DNA of 64,000 nt from Streptomyces microflavus (GTDB lineage Bacteria > Actinomycetota > Actinomycetes > Streptomycetales > Streptomycetaceae), in contig NZ_BMUG01000005.1 in assembly GCF_014650075.1 (NCBI RefSeq), positions 186,001-250,000 of the forward strand, in the 5' to 3' direction. Positions 6,274-14,867 of the stretch are shown piece by piece. The notes under the pieces were generated by a model that did no database searches, was not told where the DNA came from, and worked only from the letters and a program-made list of their open reading frames with translations. The position numbers were made by a program, and so were the translations under genes. Numbering within the stretch: the stretch's first letter is position 1; the number at the start of each line of letters is the position of its first letter.

Positions 6274-8613
6274 ATGGCCGGCACTGCCACGACGGCACCA
6301 GCCGTAGTCACGCTCGATATCGGCGGCATGACCTGCGGGGCCTGCTCGGCCCGCATCGAACGCAAGCTCAACCGACTCGAGGGCGTGACGGCTGAGGTCA
6401 ACTTCGCCCTGGAGCGCGCTCACGTCAGTTTCGACGACCGACACACCGTCGACGAACTGATCGACACGGTCGGCAAGATGGGGTACAGCGCTGTGCTGCC
6501 CCCGCCGCCCGAGGCCGCGACCCCGTCGGCGGGACCCGGCGAATCGGCGGACGAGGCCGCTGACCGTGAACTGTCCGCCATGCGGCTGCGCATCCTCGTA
6601 TGCCTCGCCCTCACGCTGCCGGTCATGGCCATGGCCATGGTCATGCCCCTGCAGTTCGACCACTGGCAGTGGCTGTCCCTCACGCTCGCGGCTCCCGTCG
6701 CCGTCTGGGGTGCCTGGCCCTTCCACACCGCGGCCTGGAAGAACCTCCGTCAGGCCGCCGGGACCATGGACTCCCTGGTCTCCATCGGAGTCCTCGCTTC
6801 CTTCGGCTGGTCGCTGTACGCCCTCTTCTTCGGCTACGCCGGGGTGACCGGCATGCAGATGCCGTTCCTCATGGTCCCGACGCCGGGGCAGGGCTCGCAC
6901 CACATCTACCTCGAAGTCTCCACCTCCTTGACCCTCTTCGTCCTGGTGGGCCGGTACGCGGAGCACCGGGCCAAACGGAGGGCGGGAAGCGCGGTGCGGG
7001 CGCTGCTCGAACTCGGCGCCAAGGAGGTCACCGTCCTGAGGGCCGGTCAGGAGGTCGGCATCCCCGTGGGCGAGCTGCGCGTCGGGGACCTCTTCGTGGT
7101 CCGCCCCGGCGAGAAGATCGCCACCGACGGCAGCGTCGTCGAAGGTGCCTCGGCCGTGGACGTCTCCATGCTGACCGGTGAGAGCGTGCCCCAGGAAGTG
7201 GCCGAGGGCGACGCCGTCACCGGAGCCACCGTCAACACCAGCGGTCGCCTCGTGGTCCGCGCGGAACGCGTGGGGGCCGACACCCAGCTCGCCCACATCA
7301 GCCGGCTGGTCTCCGAGGCGCAGGCGGGCAAGGCCCCCGTTCAGCGGCTCGCCGACCGGATCGCGGCCGTGTTCGTCCCCGTCGTCATCGGCATCGCCCT
7401 GGCGGTCGCCGGATTCTGGATCGGAAACGGCGGAGGCGCGGCCGCCGCGCTCACCGCCTCGGTCGCCGTGCTGGTGGTGGCCTGCCCCTGCTCCCTCGGG
7501 CTTGCCACCCCCACCGCTCTGCTCGTGGGTACCGGACGTGGCGCACAACTGGGCATCGTCATCCGGGGACCGCACATTCTTGAATCGACCCGGCGTATCG
7601 ACACCGTCGTCCTGGACAAGACCGGCACCGTGACGACGGGCCGGATGCGGCTCGTCGCGACGGCATACGCGGAGGAAACGGACCGCGACGAACTCCTCAC
7701 GCTCGCGGCCGCCCTGGAGCAGGCTTCCGAACACCCCATCGCGACGGCGGTGACCGCCGCGGCCGCCGAGGTGGCACCCGTGCTGCCCAAGGTCGACGCA
7801 TTCCGTGCCAGTGCCGGCTTCGGCGTGGTGGGCCGCGTGGGGGAGCGCGACGTGATGGTCGGCCGGCCGAGCTGGGTCGGCGAGCGCATGGAGATGCCGG
7901 ACGGCCTGCGGAAGAGCCTGGACGACCTGGAGAACAGCGGCCGGACGGCGGTGGCGGTCGGCTGGGACGACGAGGTGCGCGGACTCCTCTTCGTCGCCGA
8001 CGAGGCCAAGCCCACCAGCCGTCCGGCGATCGACGAGATGCGACGGCTCGGGCTGACGCCCGTACTCCTCACCGGTGACACCACCGGGGCGGCCCGACGC
8101 ATCGCCGACGACATGGGCATCACCGACGTCCACGCCGAGGTGCTTCCCCAGGACAAGGCGGCAGTCGTCCGCCGCCTCCAGGAGGAAGGCCGCACCGTGG
8201 CCATGGTGGGCGACGGCATCAACGACGCCGCCGCCCTCGCACAGGCGGACCTGGGCATCGCCATCGGAGGGGGAACCGACGCGGCCATCGAGGCGAGCGA
8301 CATCACCCTGGTCCGCGGCGACCTGCGGGACGCCGCCGACGCCGTACGCCTGTCCCGGCGCACCCTCGGGACGATCAAGGGCAACCTGTTCTGGGCCTTC
8401 ATCTACAACCTGGCGGGCATTCCCCTCGCCGCGTCAGGCGTCCTCAACCCGATGATCGCCGCCGCGGCCATGGTGCTGTCCAGCATCTTCGTGGTGACGA
8501 ACAGCCTGCGGCTGCGCCGCTTCACGTCCTCGTCGCAGACGGACGCCGGCCGCTCCAGGACGAGAACGGCTACGGCACCGGCCTCTCCCCGGGACCTCGC
8601 GGGCGTCTCGTGA
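6274..8613 (+). CDS. copA: Cu(I)-translocating P1B-type ATPase (CopA-like)
   Basis: A 779-residue heavy-metal ATPase that exports Cu(I) across the membrane. One N-terminal HMA domain carries GMTCGAC (about residues 17-25). The transport motif CPC lies in membrane helix 6 (C404), followed by the phosphorylated Asp in DKTGT (D448), the SEHP motif of the nucleotide domain and GDGINDAAAL in the hinge. The TGES actuator motif is present. The CPC motif with the downstream helix pattern places it with P1B-1 copper pumps. It starts at ATG 6274 after GAAGGAGA and ends in GTGA overlapping the acyltransferase gene. It shares the operon with the CopZ-like gene. Confidence 0.93.
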   Translation: MAGTATTAPAVVTLDIGGMTCGACSARIERKLNRLEGVTAEVNFALERAHVSFDDRHTVDELIDTVGKMGYSAVLPPPPEAATPSAGPGESADEAADRELSAMRLRILVCLALTLPVMAMAMVMPLQFDHWQWLSLTLAAPVAVWGAWPFHTAAWKNLRQAAGTMDSLVSIGVLASFGWSLYALFFGYAGVTGMQMPFLMVPTPGQGSHHIYLEVSTSLTLFVLVGRYAEHRAKRRAGSAVRALLELGAKEVTVLRAGQEVGIPVGELRVGDLFVVRPGEKIATDGSVVEGASAVDVSMLTGESVPQEVAEGDAVTGATVNTSGRLVVRAERVGADTQLAHISRLVSEAQAGKAPVQRLADRIAAVFVPVVIGIALAVAGFWIGNGGGAAAALTASVAVLVVACPCSLGLATPTALLVGTGRGAQLGIVIRGPHILESTRRIDTVVLDKTGTVTTGRMRLVATAYAEETDRDELLTLAAALEQASEHPIATAVTAAAAEVAPVLPKVDAFRASAGFGVVGRVGERDVMVGRPSWVGERMEMPDGLRKSLDDLENSGRTAVAVGWDDEVRGLLFVADEAKPTSRPAIDEMRRLGLTPVLLTGDTTGAARRIADDMGITDVHAEVLPQDKAAVVRRLQEEGRTVAMVGDGINDAAALAQADLGIAIGGGTDAAIEASDITLVRGDLRDAADAVRLSRRTLGTIKGNLFWAFIYNLAGIPLAASGVLNPMIAAAAMVLSSIFVVTNSLRLRRFTSSSQTDAGRSRTRTATAPASPRDLAGVS

Positions 8614-9545
8614 TCGTCCACTCCCTGGGGCTGCCGGTGGCTCTCGTCGACGTCGATCAGGCCATGAGCGGCGAGTGGCGTGACCACGAGCACCAGGTGG
8701 ACGTGGTCAGGGTGCAGGACCCGCCCCACCACGCATGGCCATGGCTGAGGGAGGCGGGATTCCACCCGAAACCCCAGGTGATCATGTGGCGCGCCGAGGT
8801 ACTGGAGTCGGAGGACACCTACCTCGCCGCCCTTTCCGGGAAGGACCGCTACGACATCCGCTCCGCCTACCGGCGGGCGGGCGAGGCGGGCCTCCTGATC
8901 CGTACCGAGACGCTGACCCCCGAACTGCTCGACCAGTTCATCGAGCTGTACGAGCGACAGGTCGCCGGCATGAGGCACGGGTGGGCAGTCGCCGTCCACC
9001 AGCGTGCCGACATCCTCGACGAGGCCGATACCTACTGTGCGGTCACGGTCCGCAGCGGCAGCACCTTGGTGGGAGCCTGCCTGGATCAGGACCTGCCGGA
9101 TCGTCAGGAGATGCGTGCGCGCTTCTCGGCCGTGACACCGGGACAGCGGAGCGACAGTCTCTCCCGGGTCCTCTACTGGGAGACGATACGGGAAGCACGG
9201 CTGAGGGGGAGGCGCTGGGCGACGCTCGGCCGGGACGTCAACCTTTACGGGCACCTGGGCAACGCGGGGCTGTTCAGCTTCAAGTCGAGGCTCGGCTTCA
9301 CGGCAGTGCCCGGCCAGCTGGTGGAGCCCGGCACCGGATCTCACCAGGCCGACCGGGTGGTCGGCTTCGCCGCCCTGTCCGATCCCGCGCTGCTGCTCTC
9401 CTATGCGGCTGTGGACGGGGAGGAGGCGGCCGTGTCGGCGCCGCTGCTGGGCAATCTGTTCAGTGCCCGGGAAGTGGACCCCCGCCCCTTCCGAGGAGCT
9501 GGGCTGGCAGGGCTGACTCTGCATGAAGTCCGTCCGCCCGCGTGA
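8610..9545 (+). CDS. GNAT/FemAB-fold acyltransferase (BioF2-like domain)
   Basis: A 311-residue cytoplasmic protein. Its C-terminal half has the layout of FemAB/BioF2-like acyltransferases: a helix with LYWETIREARLRGRRW, then TLGRDVN, then the FSFKSRLGF strand-turn that ends many GNAT folds. It starts at GTG 8610, overlapping the CopA stop by four bases, so it is the last gene of the operon. Known members transfer acyl or aminoacyl groups to amines, for example in cell-wall bridges or in tailoring of natural products. In this operon it might acylate a peptide, but the substrate cannot be read from sequence. Confidence 0.7.
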   Translation: MIVHSLGLPVALVDVDQAMSGEWRDHEHQVDVVRVQDPPHHAWPWLREAGFHPKPQVIMWRAEVLESEDTYLAALSGKDRYDIRSAYRRAGEAGLLIRTETLTPELLDQFIELYERQVAGMRHGWAVAVHQRADILDEADTYCAVTVRSGSTLVGACLDQDLPDRQEMRARFSAVTPGQRSDSLSRVLYWETIREARLRGRRWATLGRDVNLYGHLGNAGLFSFKSRLGFTAVPGQLVEPGTGSHQADRVVGFAALSDPALLLSYAAVDGEEAAVSAPLLGNLFSAREVDPRPFRGAGLAGLTLHEVRPPA

Positions 9546-9641
9546 GCCGGGAATGCCGTACGACGTTGCGCGGCGCCCCTGCCGGATGAGCGGCGGCGGG
9601 GGCTCGCGGTCGGCCGAAGCCGGAGTTCACCAGTGGCCGGG

Positions 9642-10019
9642 TCACGCCTTTGCCGAGGCTGCGGAAAGTATGCGTCCCATCGCCGCGAGCGTTGCCGGAT
9701 CGACCCGGTAGTAGATCCAGGTGCCCCGGCGCTCGGAGATCAACAGCCCCGCCTCCCTCAGCCTCCTGAGGTGGTGAGAGACCGTCGGCTGGGAGACTCC
9801 GACGTCGGACACATCGCAAACGCAGGCCTCGCCGTCCTTGTGCGATGCGATGGCTGACAGGAGGCGCAGGCGGATCGGGTCGCCGAGCGCCTTGAACAGC
9901 TGAGCGGCTGCTTCGGCCTCTTCACTGCTCAGGGGACGTTCGGAGAGCGGGGGACAGCACGACTCCACCGCACGTTCGTCGACGAACGGGGTCGTGGACA
10001 GTGCTCTCATCCTGTTCAT
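9642..10019 (-). CDS. arsR: ArsR-family metalloregulatory repressor
   Basis: A 125-residue winged-helix repressor. An N-terminal vicinal pair lies in ESCCPP (C21, C22) and two cysteines lie in the alpha-3 region in GEACVCDV (C66, C68). VSQPTVSHHLRRLREAGL is the DNA-recognition helix and ERRGTWIYYR the wing. An N-terminal Cys pair combined with an alpha-3 Cys is the arrangement known for the As(III) site of Corynebacterium glutamicum ArsR, so As(III)/Sb(III) is the likely inducer. The gene converges on the Cys-peptide operon. The shared half-site beside its own promoter and in the operator at 47-74 suggests that it controls both. The start could also be ATG at 10,010. Confidence 0.9.
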   Translation of the reverse strand: MNRMRALSTTPFVDERAVESCCPPLSERPLSSEEAEAAAQLFKALGDPIRLRLLSAIASHKDGEACVCDVSDVGVSQPTVSHHLRRLREAGLLISERRGTWIYYRVDPATLAAMGRILSAASAKA

Positions 10020-10020
10020 G

Positions 10021-10050
10021 GCTCTATATTGACATATCTCGAATCAGAGT
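10021..10050 (-). promoter_or_regulatory. Probable arsR promoter/operator region
   Basis: This AT-rich island directly upstream of arsR contains ATATTGACATAT and the half-site TCTCGAATCAG (10,037-10,047). The half-site matches ten of eleven bases of the right arm of the operon operator at 66-76. On the minus strand a CAATAT element lies so close to the ATG that the arsR message may be leaderless. Autoregulation is likely for the family. Confidence 0.5.
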
Positions 10051-10231
10051 GGCAGTGGCAGGTGGTGACCGGCTTGGGTCTTTGTGATCCTGGCGCTCCC
10101 TGGCGCTCGAAAACACCTCTCTGCGGTGTACACGCGCCCCCGCGGAAGCACCCGTCCGGACGCCCCGGGCAGGCGCTCCGCCCCGGGCAGTGGCCAGGAT
10201 GGAAGGGGCTTCCCACGTACGAGGGAGAGGT

Positions 10232-11386
10232 ATGACCGAGAACCGCTCGGACAAGGTCGCACGCGGTCGGCCCCGGGAGCATCGGAATCCACTCCCCGGC
10301 CTGCCCGACCTGCGGCGGGTCGGGGCGAACCCGGACTTCTGGTACCCGGTCGCGCTCTCACGGAGAGTGCGCAGCGGGCGGGTGGCCGCCACCGCGTTCG
10401 CCGGGGAGCGCATCGCGCTCTTCCGCGGCCGGAGCGGTGCCGTCCATGCGCTGGAGGACCGGTGCGCCCACCGGCAGGTGCCGCTGAGCATGGGCGTCGT
10501 GGACGGCGAGACGCTCCGCTGCTGCTATCACGCCTGGGCCTACCGCGGCGACGGCCGCATCTCGCAGATCCCCTACCTGTCCAAGGGCGACGGCCGGCCG
10601 CCACGCGGCGTGCGCGCCTACCCGGTGCGCGAGGCCTACGGCCTGGTGTTCGTCTTTCCGGGCGACCCGGAGAAAGCGGCGGTCACCCCGCTGCCCGACG
10701 TACCCGGCTTCGCCTCGTCGAAGTACAGGACCATGACCTTCTCCCGGACCGTGCGCTGCCACTACTCGTTCATGCACGAGAACCTGCTCGACATGAACCA
10801 CCAGTTCCTCCACCGGGGCGTGGTCGGCAAACTCCAGCCGCAGCTGCTGGCGTACGAGAGCGGCTCGCGTTCGGTGGAGGCCCGGTATCTGTTCACCCAC
10901 ACCGGGGGCAAGCGCAACCGCAGTGCCCGCCTGCTCGCTGCCGAGGGCATCGGCGGCCGGGCGTCCAGCGACGTCATGACCATCCGCACCGAATACCCCT
11001 ACCAGACTCTGGACCTGCTCCCGGAGAAGGCCGATCACCCGGCACTGCGTCTCTGGGCTGTGTACGTGCCCGAGGACGCGGAGCAACGCACCTGCCACGC
11101 CTACGGCCTGCTCATGATCGAGAAGCCCAGGATTCCCGCCGCACTGCATGTGGCCTGGCCGTTCATCCGGCACTTCACCGAACGGGTCTTCGCGGAAGAC
11201 CGCATGGCCGTCGAAGCCGAACAGCGGGCGTGGGACGAGCAGGGCGAGGACCGCAACCACGAGGTCTTCTCCCTGATCCTGGACGTCCGCGACGTGCTGC
11301 GCACCAACGGCGTCCCTCTCACCCCCGACGCCACCGCCGGCACCCGGGCGTGCGACACCCGGGCGTGCGACGACCTGGTGCCCTGA
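10232..11386 (+). CDS. Rieske [2Fe-2S] non-haem iron oxygenase
   Basis: A 384-residue oxygenase alpha-subunit-like protein. The Rieske cluster ligands are C-x-H in RCAHRQ and C-x2-H in CCYHAW (about residues 85-108), 17 residues apart. The catalytic domain carries the non-haem iron pattern ENLLDMNHQFLHRG. It is of the length seen in PaO/VanA-type monooxygenases. I chose ATG 10,232 because GAGGGAGAGG precedes it; an in-frame ATG at 10,190 has no such site. The C-terminus carries a perfect 15-base tandem duplication (11,342-11,371) that encodes TRACD twice. It stands alone between arsR and a stress phosphatase, with its own terminator. Substrate unknown. Confidence 0.85.
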   Translation: MTENRSDKVARGRPREHRNPLPGLPDLRRVGANPDFWYPVALSRRVRSGRVAATAFAGERIALFRGRSGAVHALEDRCAHRQVPLSMGVVDGETLRCCYHAWAYRGDGRISQIPYLSKGDGRPPRGVRAYPVREAYGLVFVFPGDPEKAAVTPLPDVPGFASSKYRTMTFSRTVRCHYSFMHENLLDMNHQFLHRGVVGKLQPQLLAYESGSRSVEARYLFTHTGGKRNRSARLLAAEGIGGRASSDVMTIRTEYPYQTLDLLPEKADHPALRLWAVYVPEDAEQRTCHAYGLLMIEKPRIPAALHVAWPFIRHFTERVFAEDRMAVEAEQRAWDEQGEDRNHEVFSLILDVRDVLRTNGVPLTPDATAGTRACDTRACDDLVP

Positions 11387-11516
11387 CCCGGCCCGCTCAC
11401 CGGCAAACTGCGGACAGTGCTCACCCCTGATCAGAGCGTAGCGAATCGCGGGATTCACCCGCACCGGATCCTGCGACAGCCGTGGGTGTGCGCGTGCGCG
11501 TACGGGTGGCGCAGGG

Positions 11517-11564
11517 GGACGATGGGGAGGCCGGGGTACGGACTCCGCGGCCTCCCCATCGTCC
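11517..11564 (+). terminator. Strong hairpin terminator after the Rieske oxygenase gene
   Basis: A perfect 17-bp stem (11,517-11,533 with 11,548-11,564) closes a 14-base loop. It lies between the Rieske gene and the ribosome site of the phosphatase gene. There is no T-run, as is usual for Streptomyces terminators. Confidence 0.65.
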
Positions 11565-11606
11565 GGCAGGCAGCGGTCCGGTCGGCGGCTGGAAGGAGCC
11601 TGGGTT

Positions 11607-13094
11607 ATGGGTGTGACCGAGTCCTTTCGGGGCGAGCCGGGTACGGCGGGCGTGGTTCCGGCCGGACGGGGTGGCCTGCTGGATGTGCTGAACGTGGCCG
11701 CCGTCCTCCTCGATGCGGAGGGCAGGATCGACCTCTGGAGCCCGCAGGCCGAGATCCTCTTCGGCTACAGCGCCGAGGAGGCCCTGGGCCAGTACGCGGC
11801 CCAGCTGCTGATCGACAAGGAGCACCTGGACACGGTGCTGGCCTTGTTCGCCAGGGTGATGGACGACGGCGAGAGCTGGGCAGGGGTCGTTCCCGTCCGG
11901 AACAAGGACGGCAGCACGCGGCGGGTGGAGTTCCGCAACATGCGGTTGCAGGACGACCAGCGCGAATACTGGGCGCTGGGTCTGGCCACGGACCAGGCGA
12001 CGCTGCAGCAGGTGGAGCGGCATCTGGCGCTGTCGGCCCAGCTGGTGTCCCAGTCGCCGATCGGGCTGGGCATGCTGGACACCGATCTTCGGTACGTCTC
12101 CGTCAACCCGGCGGAGGAGCGGATGAACGGTGTGTCCGCCGCCGAGCATGTCGGACGGCACGTCCACGAGGTGCTGCCCCACCTGGACCCGTCCTTCGAA
12201 GCGGTCATGCGGGAGGTCCTGGCCACCGGGGTACCGATGCTGGACCAGTACACCGTGGGCCGGACGGCAGCCGACCCGGACAACGACCACGCCTGGTCGA
12301 TCTCCTTCTACCGGCTCGAGACCCCCAGCGGGGAAGTGCTGGGAGTGGCCACCTCCAGCGTCGATGTCACCGACCGGCACCGCGCCGTGGAAGAGCAGCG
12401 CCACACCGCTCTCACCCTCCAGCGCAGCCTGCTGCCCCATCCTCCTCCGCAGCGCCCAGGTCTCGACATCGCCTTCCGCTACCGCCCCGCACAGGCCACG
12501 ATGGAGATCGGCGGGGACTGGTTCGACGTCATCCCTCTGAGCGGCGACAAGACCGCGCTCGTCGTCGGCGACGTCATGGGCAGCGGCGTCGGGGCCGCGG
12601 CCACCATGGGGCAGCTGCGCACCGCCACCAGGACCCTGGCCGATCTCGACCTGGCTCCCGCCCAGGTCCTGTACCACCTCGACCACATCACCGACGGTCT
12701 CGAGACCATCGCAACCTGTGTCTACGCTGTCTTCGACCCCCGCGCCCTGCTGTGCCGGCTCTCCCTCGCCGGGCATCTGCCGCCGGTCCTTCTCCACCCG
12801 GACGGCACACGCCGACTGCTCGACCTACCCACCGGAGCACCCCTGGGCGGCTGCGGCGTCTCTTTCGACACCACCACCATCTCCATCGCGCCGGGCGACC
12901 AGCTCGTCCTGTACACCGACGGTCTGGTGGAGACCCGCGACCAGCCGATCGACGAACGCCTGGGCGCTCTTCTCGACGTCCTCGACGACCCGGGCCGCTC
13001 GCTGGACGCGACCTGCGACCTTCTTCTGCACACCCTGCGTGCGGTGGGGGACCGCGACGACGTAGCCCTGCTCATCGCCCGGGCCGGTTCCTGA
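11607..13094 (+). CDS. PAS-PAS-PP2C (SpoIIE/RsbU-type) serine phosphatase
   Basis: A 495-residue cytoplasmic sensor phosphatase. Two PAS domains occupy about residues 25-140 and 145-260, and a SpoIIE-type PP2C domain spans about 270-493. Metal-binding aspartates are visible in GGDWFDV and VVGDVMGSG, and the C-terminal DDVALLIAR motif closes the fold. The family dephosphorylates anti-anti-sigma factors to activate alternative sigma factors under stress. The start ATG 11,607 has GGAAGGAG eight bases upstream. No anti-sigma partner is adjacent. Its last codons lie inside the shared bidirectional terminator with the convergent permease gene. Confidence 0.9.
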   Translation: MGVTESFRGEPGTAGVVPAGRGGLLDVLNVAAVLLDAEGRIDLWSPQAEILFGYSAEEALGQYAAQLLIDKEHLDTVLALFARVMDDGESWAGVVPVRNKDGSTRRVEFRNMRLQDDQREYWALGLATDQATLQQVERHLALSAQLVSQSPIGLGMLDTDLRYVSVNPAEERMNGVSAAEHVGRHVHEVLPHLDPSFEAVMREVLATGVPMLDQYTVGRTAADPDNDHAWSISFYRLETPSGEVLGVATSSVDVTDRHRAVEEQRHTALTLQRSLLPHPPPQRPGLDIAFRYRPAQATMEIGGDWFDVIPLSGDKTALVVGDVMGSGVGAAATMGQLRTATRTLADLDLAPAQVLYHLDHITDGLETIATCVYAVFDPRALLCRLSLAGHLPPVLLHPDGTRRLLDLPTGAPLGGCGVSFDTTTISIAPGDQLVLYTDGLVETRDQPIDERLGALLDVLDDPGRSLDATCDLLLHTLRAVGDRDDVALLIARAGS

Positions 13095-13130
13095 GCGCCC
13101 GCCGGACCGGCCGCGCTCAGGAACCGGCCC
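13081..13130. terminator. Bidirectional terminator overlapping both convergent gene ends
   Basis: A perfect 18-bp inverted repeat (13,081-13,098 with 13,113-13,130) has a 14-base loop. Each arm contains the last codons and stop of one of the two convergent genes, so both proteins end in Arg-Ala-Gly-Ser. It can terminate transcription from either side. Confidence 0.8.
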
Positions 13131-14118
13131 GGACCGTCGCGGGCTTCTCGGCGGGGACGAGACGGGGGACGAGACGGACGTAGAGGACCATGCCGAGTAC
13201 TTCTACGAGGGTCTGGGCGACGACCACGGCCGCCGCGACCGACAGGGCGTCGGGCAGGGCGAGCGCGAGGGGCAGGACCACCAGTGAGTTGCGGGTCGCG
13301 CCGGAGAAGACGACCGCCCGGGAGGCCGGGGTGTCGAGACGGAACAGCCGGGCCACCAGTTTCCCGGCGAAGGCCATGATGATCAGGAAAGCCGCGTAGA
13401 ACGGGATGACGGCGGCGACGTCGGCGAGGCTGTCGCCGAGCTCGGGGACCTGGGACGCGACCACGACGAAGAGGGTGGCGGCCATCAGCGGGACCATCGT
13501 GGTGGTCGCGGCGTCGGAGACCTTCCGCCCGGCGGGCCGACGGGCGGCCCATGCCTGAAGGGCCCAGGCCAGGGCGAGCGGGATGACGATCAGGACGACG
13601 AACGCCTCGACGAACGGGCCGGTCTCGACGATGTCGGCCAGTGCCGAGCCCATGAACAGGTACAGGAACCCGGGCAGCAGCAGCATCTGGGCGACCAGCA
13701 GCAGCGGTGTGGCGGCCAGCAGGCGGCGGCCGGAGCCGCCGGCCAGCCCGGAGAAGACGATCACGTAGTCCACGCACGGGCAGAGCAGGACGAGCAGCAC
13801 GCCGATCCGTACGGCCCGGTCGGCGGGGAGGAGGACGAACATTCCGGTGACCACCAGCGGTACCACCACGAAGTTGACCACCAGGGCGGCGGACAGGAAC
13901 CGGCCGTCGCGCAGCGAGCGGACCAGCTCGGCGGCCGGGACCTGGAGGAACGTCACGAACAGCAGCGCGCCGAGCACCGGGTTGATGGCGTGCTCCAGGC
14001 CGGGCCCGAAGGGCGGTGCCGCCCACCCCACCAGGGCGCCCGCCGCCATGGCCCCGAGATACACCGCGATCTGGTGGTGCTCCATCCGCTCGACGGGACC
14101 CGACCGTTCCTGCGACAC
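13117..14118 (-). CDS. ACR3/BASS-family permease, probable arsenite efflux
   Basis: A 333-residue membrane protein with about ten hydrophobic helices. LLCPCVDYVIVFSGLAGG in the fourth helix matches the conserved Cys-containing motif of the ACR3 arsenite branch of the bile acid:sodium symporter superfamily. FSGATRNSLVVLPLALALP is the second crossover motif. The start GTG 14,118 has GGGAG six bases upstream. It is not adjacent to an arsenate reductase or its own ArsR, but the ArsR at 9,642-10,019 is nearby. The family exports As(III)/Sb(III); other organic anion substrates are known in BASS, so specificity is inferred. Confidence 0.82.
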   Translation of the reverse strand: MSQERSGPVERMEHHQIAVYLGAMAAGALVGWAAPPFGPGLEHAINPVLGALLFVTFLQVPAAELVRSLRDGRFLSAALVVNFVVVPLVVTGMFVLLPADRAVRIGVLLVLLCPCVDYVIVFSGLAGGSGRRLLAATPLLLVAQMLLLPGFLYLFMGSALADIVETGPFVEAFVVLIVIPLALAWALQAWAARRPAGRKVSDAATTTMVPLMAATLFVVVASQVPELGDSLADVAAVIPFYAAFLIIMAFAGKLVARLFRLDTPASRAVVFSGATRNSLVVLPLALALPDALSVAAAVVVAQTLVEVLGMVLYVRLVPRLVPAEKPATVRAGS

Positions 14119-14356
14119 CGCATGCTCCCTTGCCTACCCGCCCGCACCTGGCGGCGGCCGTTTCCGTCATCCTCACAGGCCCGGCTTCCGCCCCTGGCAC
14201 GGGTGCCGGGATCACAGGCCCTGGTTTGCGGTGTTCCATCAGCAATTGCCTGGCAGGTGCGATGCGGTCACCATGGGGCCTTCTCCTCGGTACTACCGTC
14301 AGGGCGACGGCCGATGAGATCGCGGCCGGTACATCCGCATGTCTGTGAGGCACTCC

Positions 14357-14776
14357 ATGGCTCTGAGTATCCGCAACCAGTTGGCCGGTACCGTCACGTC
14401 CGTCACCCCGGGCGAGGTCATGGCCACCGTGCAGGTCCGCCTCGAAGGCGGCCAGGACGTCACCGCCGCGATCACCCTGGAAGCAGTGAAGGACCTCGGG
14501 CTCGGGGAGGGCAGCGAGGTGGGGATCCTGGTGAAGTCGACCGAGGTGTCGCTGGCGACCGGCCCGGTGGAGGGCCTGTCCATCCGTAACCGCTTCCCCG
14601 GCACCGTCACGGAGGTCGCGACGGGCGGTGCGATGGCCTCGGTCAAGGTCGCGGTCGAGGGCGGAAAGCTGACTGCCGCGATCACCAAGGACGCGGTGGA
14701 CGACCTCGGCCTCGCGGTGGGGACGCCCGTCGTCGCGCTGGTCAAGTCCACCGAGGTCTCGCTGACCGCTCGCTGA
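14357..14776 (+). CDS. Tandem Mop/TOBE-domain molybdate-binding protein
   Basis: A 139-residue cytoplasmic protein made of two molybdopterin-binding (Mop/TOBE) domains of about 68 residues each, beginning LSIRNQLAGTV and LSIRNRFPGTV and both ending in VKSTEVSL. Such di-Mop proteins (molbindins) assemble and store molybdate or tungstate oxyanions. I chose ATG 14,357 because GTGAGG lies six bases upstream; the in-frame ATG at 14,339 lacks a ribosome site. Two other molybdenum-linked genes lie 2-3 kb downstream. Confidence 0.88.
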   Translation: MALSIRNQLAGTVTSVTPGEVMATVQVRLEGGQDVTAAITLEAVKDLGLGEGSEVGILVKSTEVSLATGPVEGLSIRNRFPGTVTEVATGGAMASVKVAVEGGKLTAAITKDAVDDLGLAVGTPVVALVKSTEVSLTAR

Positions 14777-14811
14777 GAGACCCTGGGGGGCGGCTCGCCA
14801 GGTCCTGGCGG

Positions 14812-14861
14812 GCCCGCACGGGTCGCATGGATCGCACGGGTTGCACGGGCCTCGTGCGGGC
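14812..14861. terminator. Probable bidirectional terminator
   Basis: Arms GCCCGCACG (14,812-14,820) and CGTGCGGGC (14,853-14,861) can pair between the convergent Mop gene and M24 peptidase gene. The loop holds short GCACGGG repeats. A small inner hairpin (CGCCAGG-T-CCTGGCG) lies just upstream. Confidence 0.4.
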
Positions 14862-14867
14862 GAATCC

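Noticed and set aside
304..6401. Minus-strand open frames of 449, 756 and 949 codons across the metal operon
   Set aside because: Translations are rich in Gly, Arg, Asp and Val without family motifs. The plus strand holds ABC transporter, aminotransferase and HMA genes with intact motifs.
10029..10034. TTGACA as a -35 box for rightward transcription of the Rieske gene
   Set aside because: No acceptable -10 element lies 16-19 bases downstream, and the sequence is better explained as part of the arsR control region.
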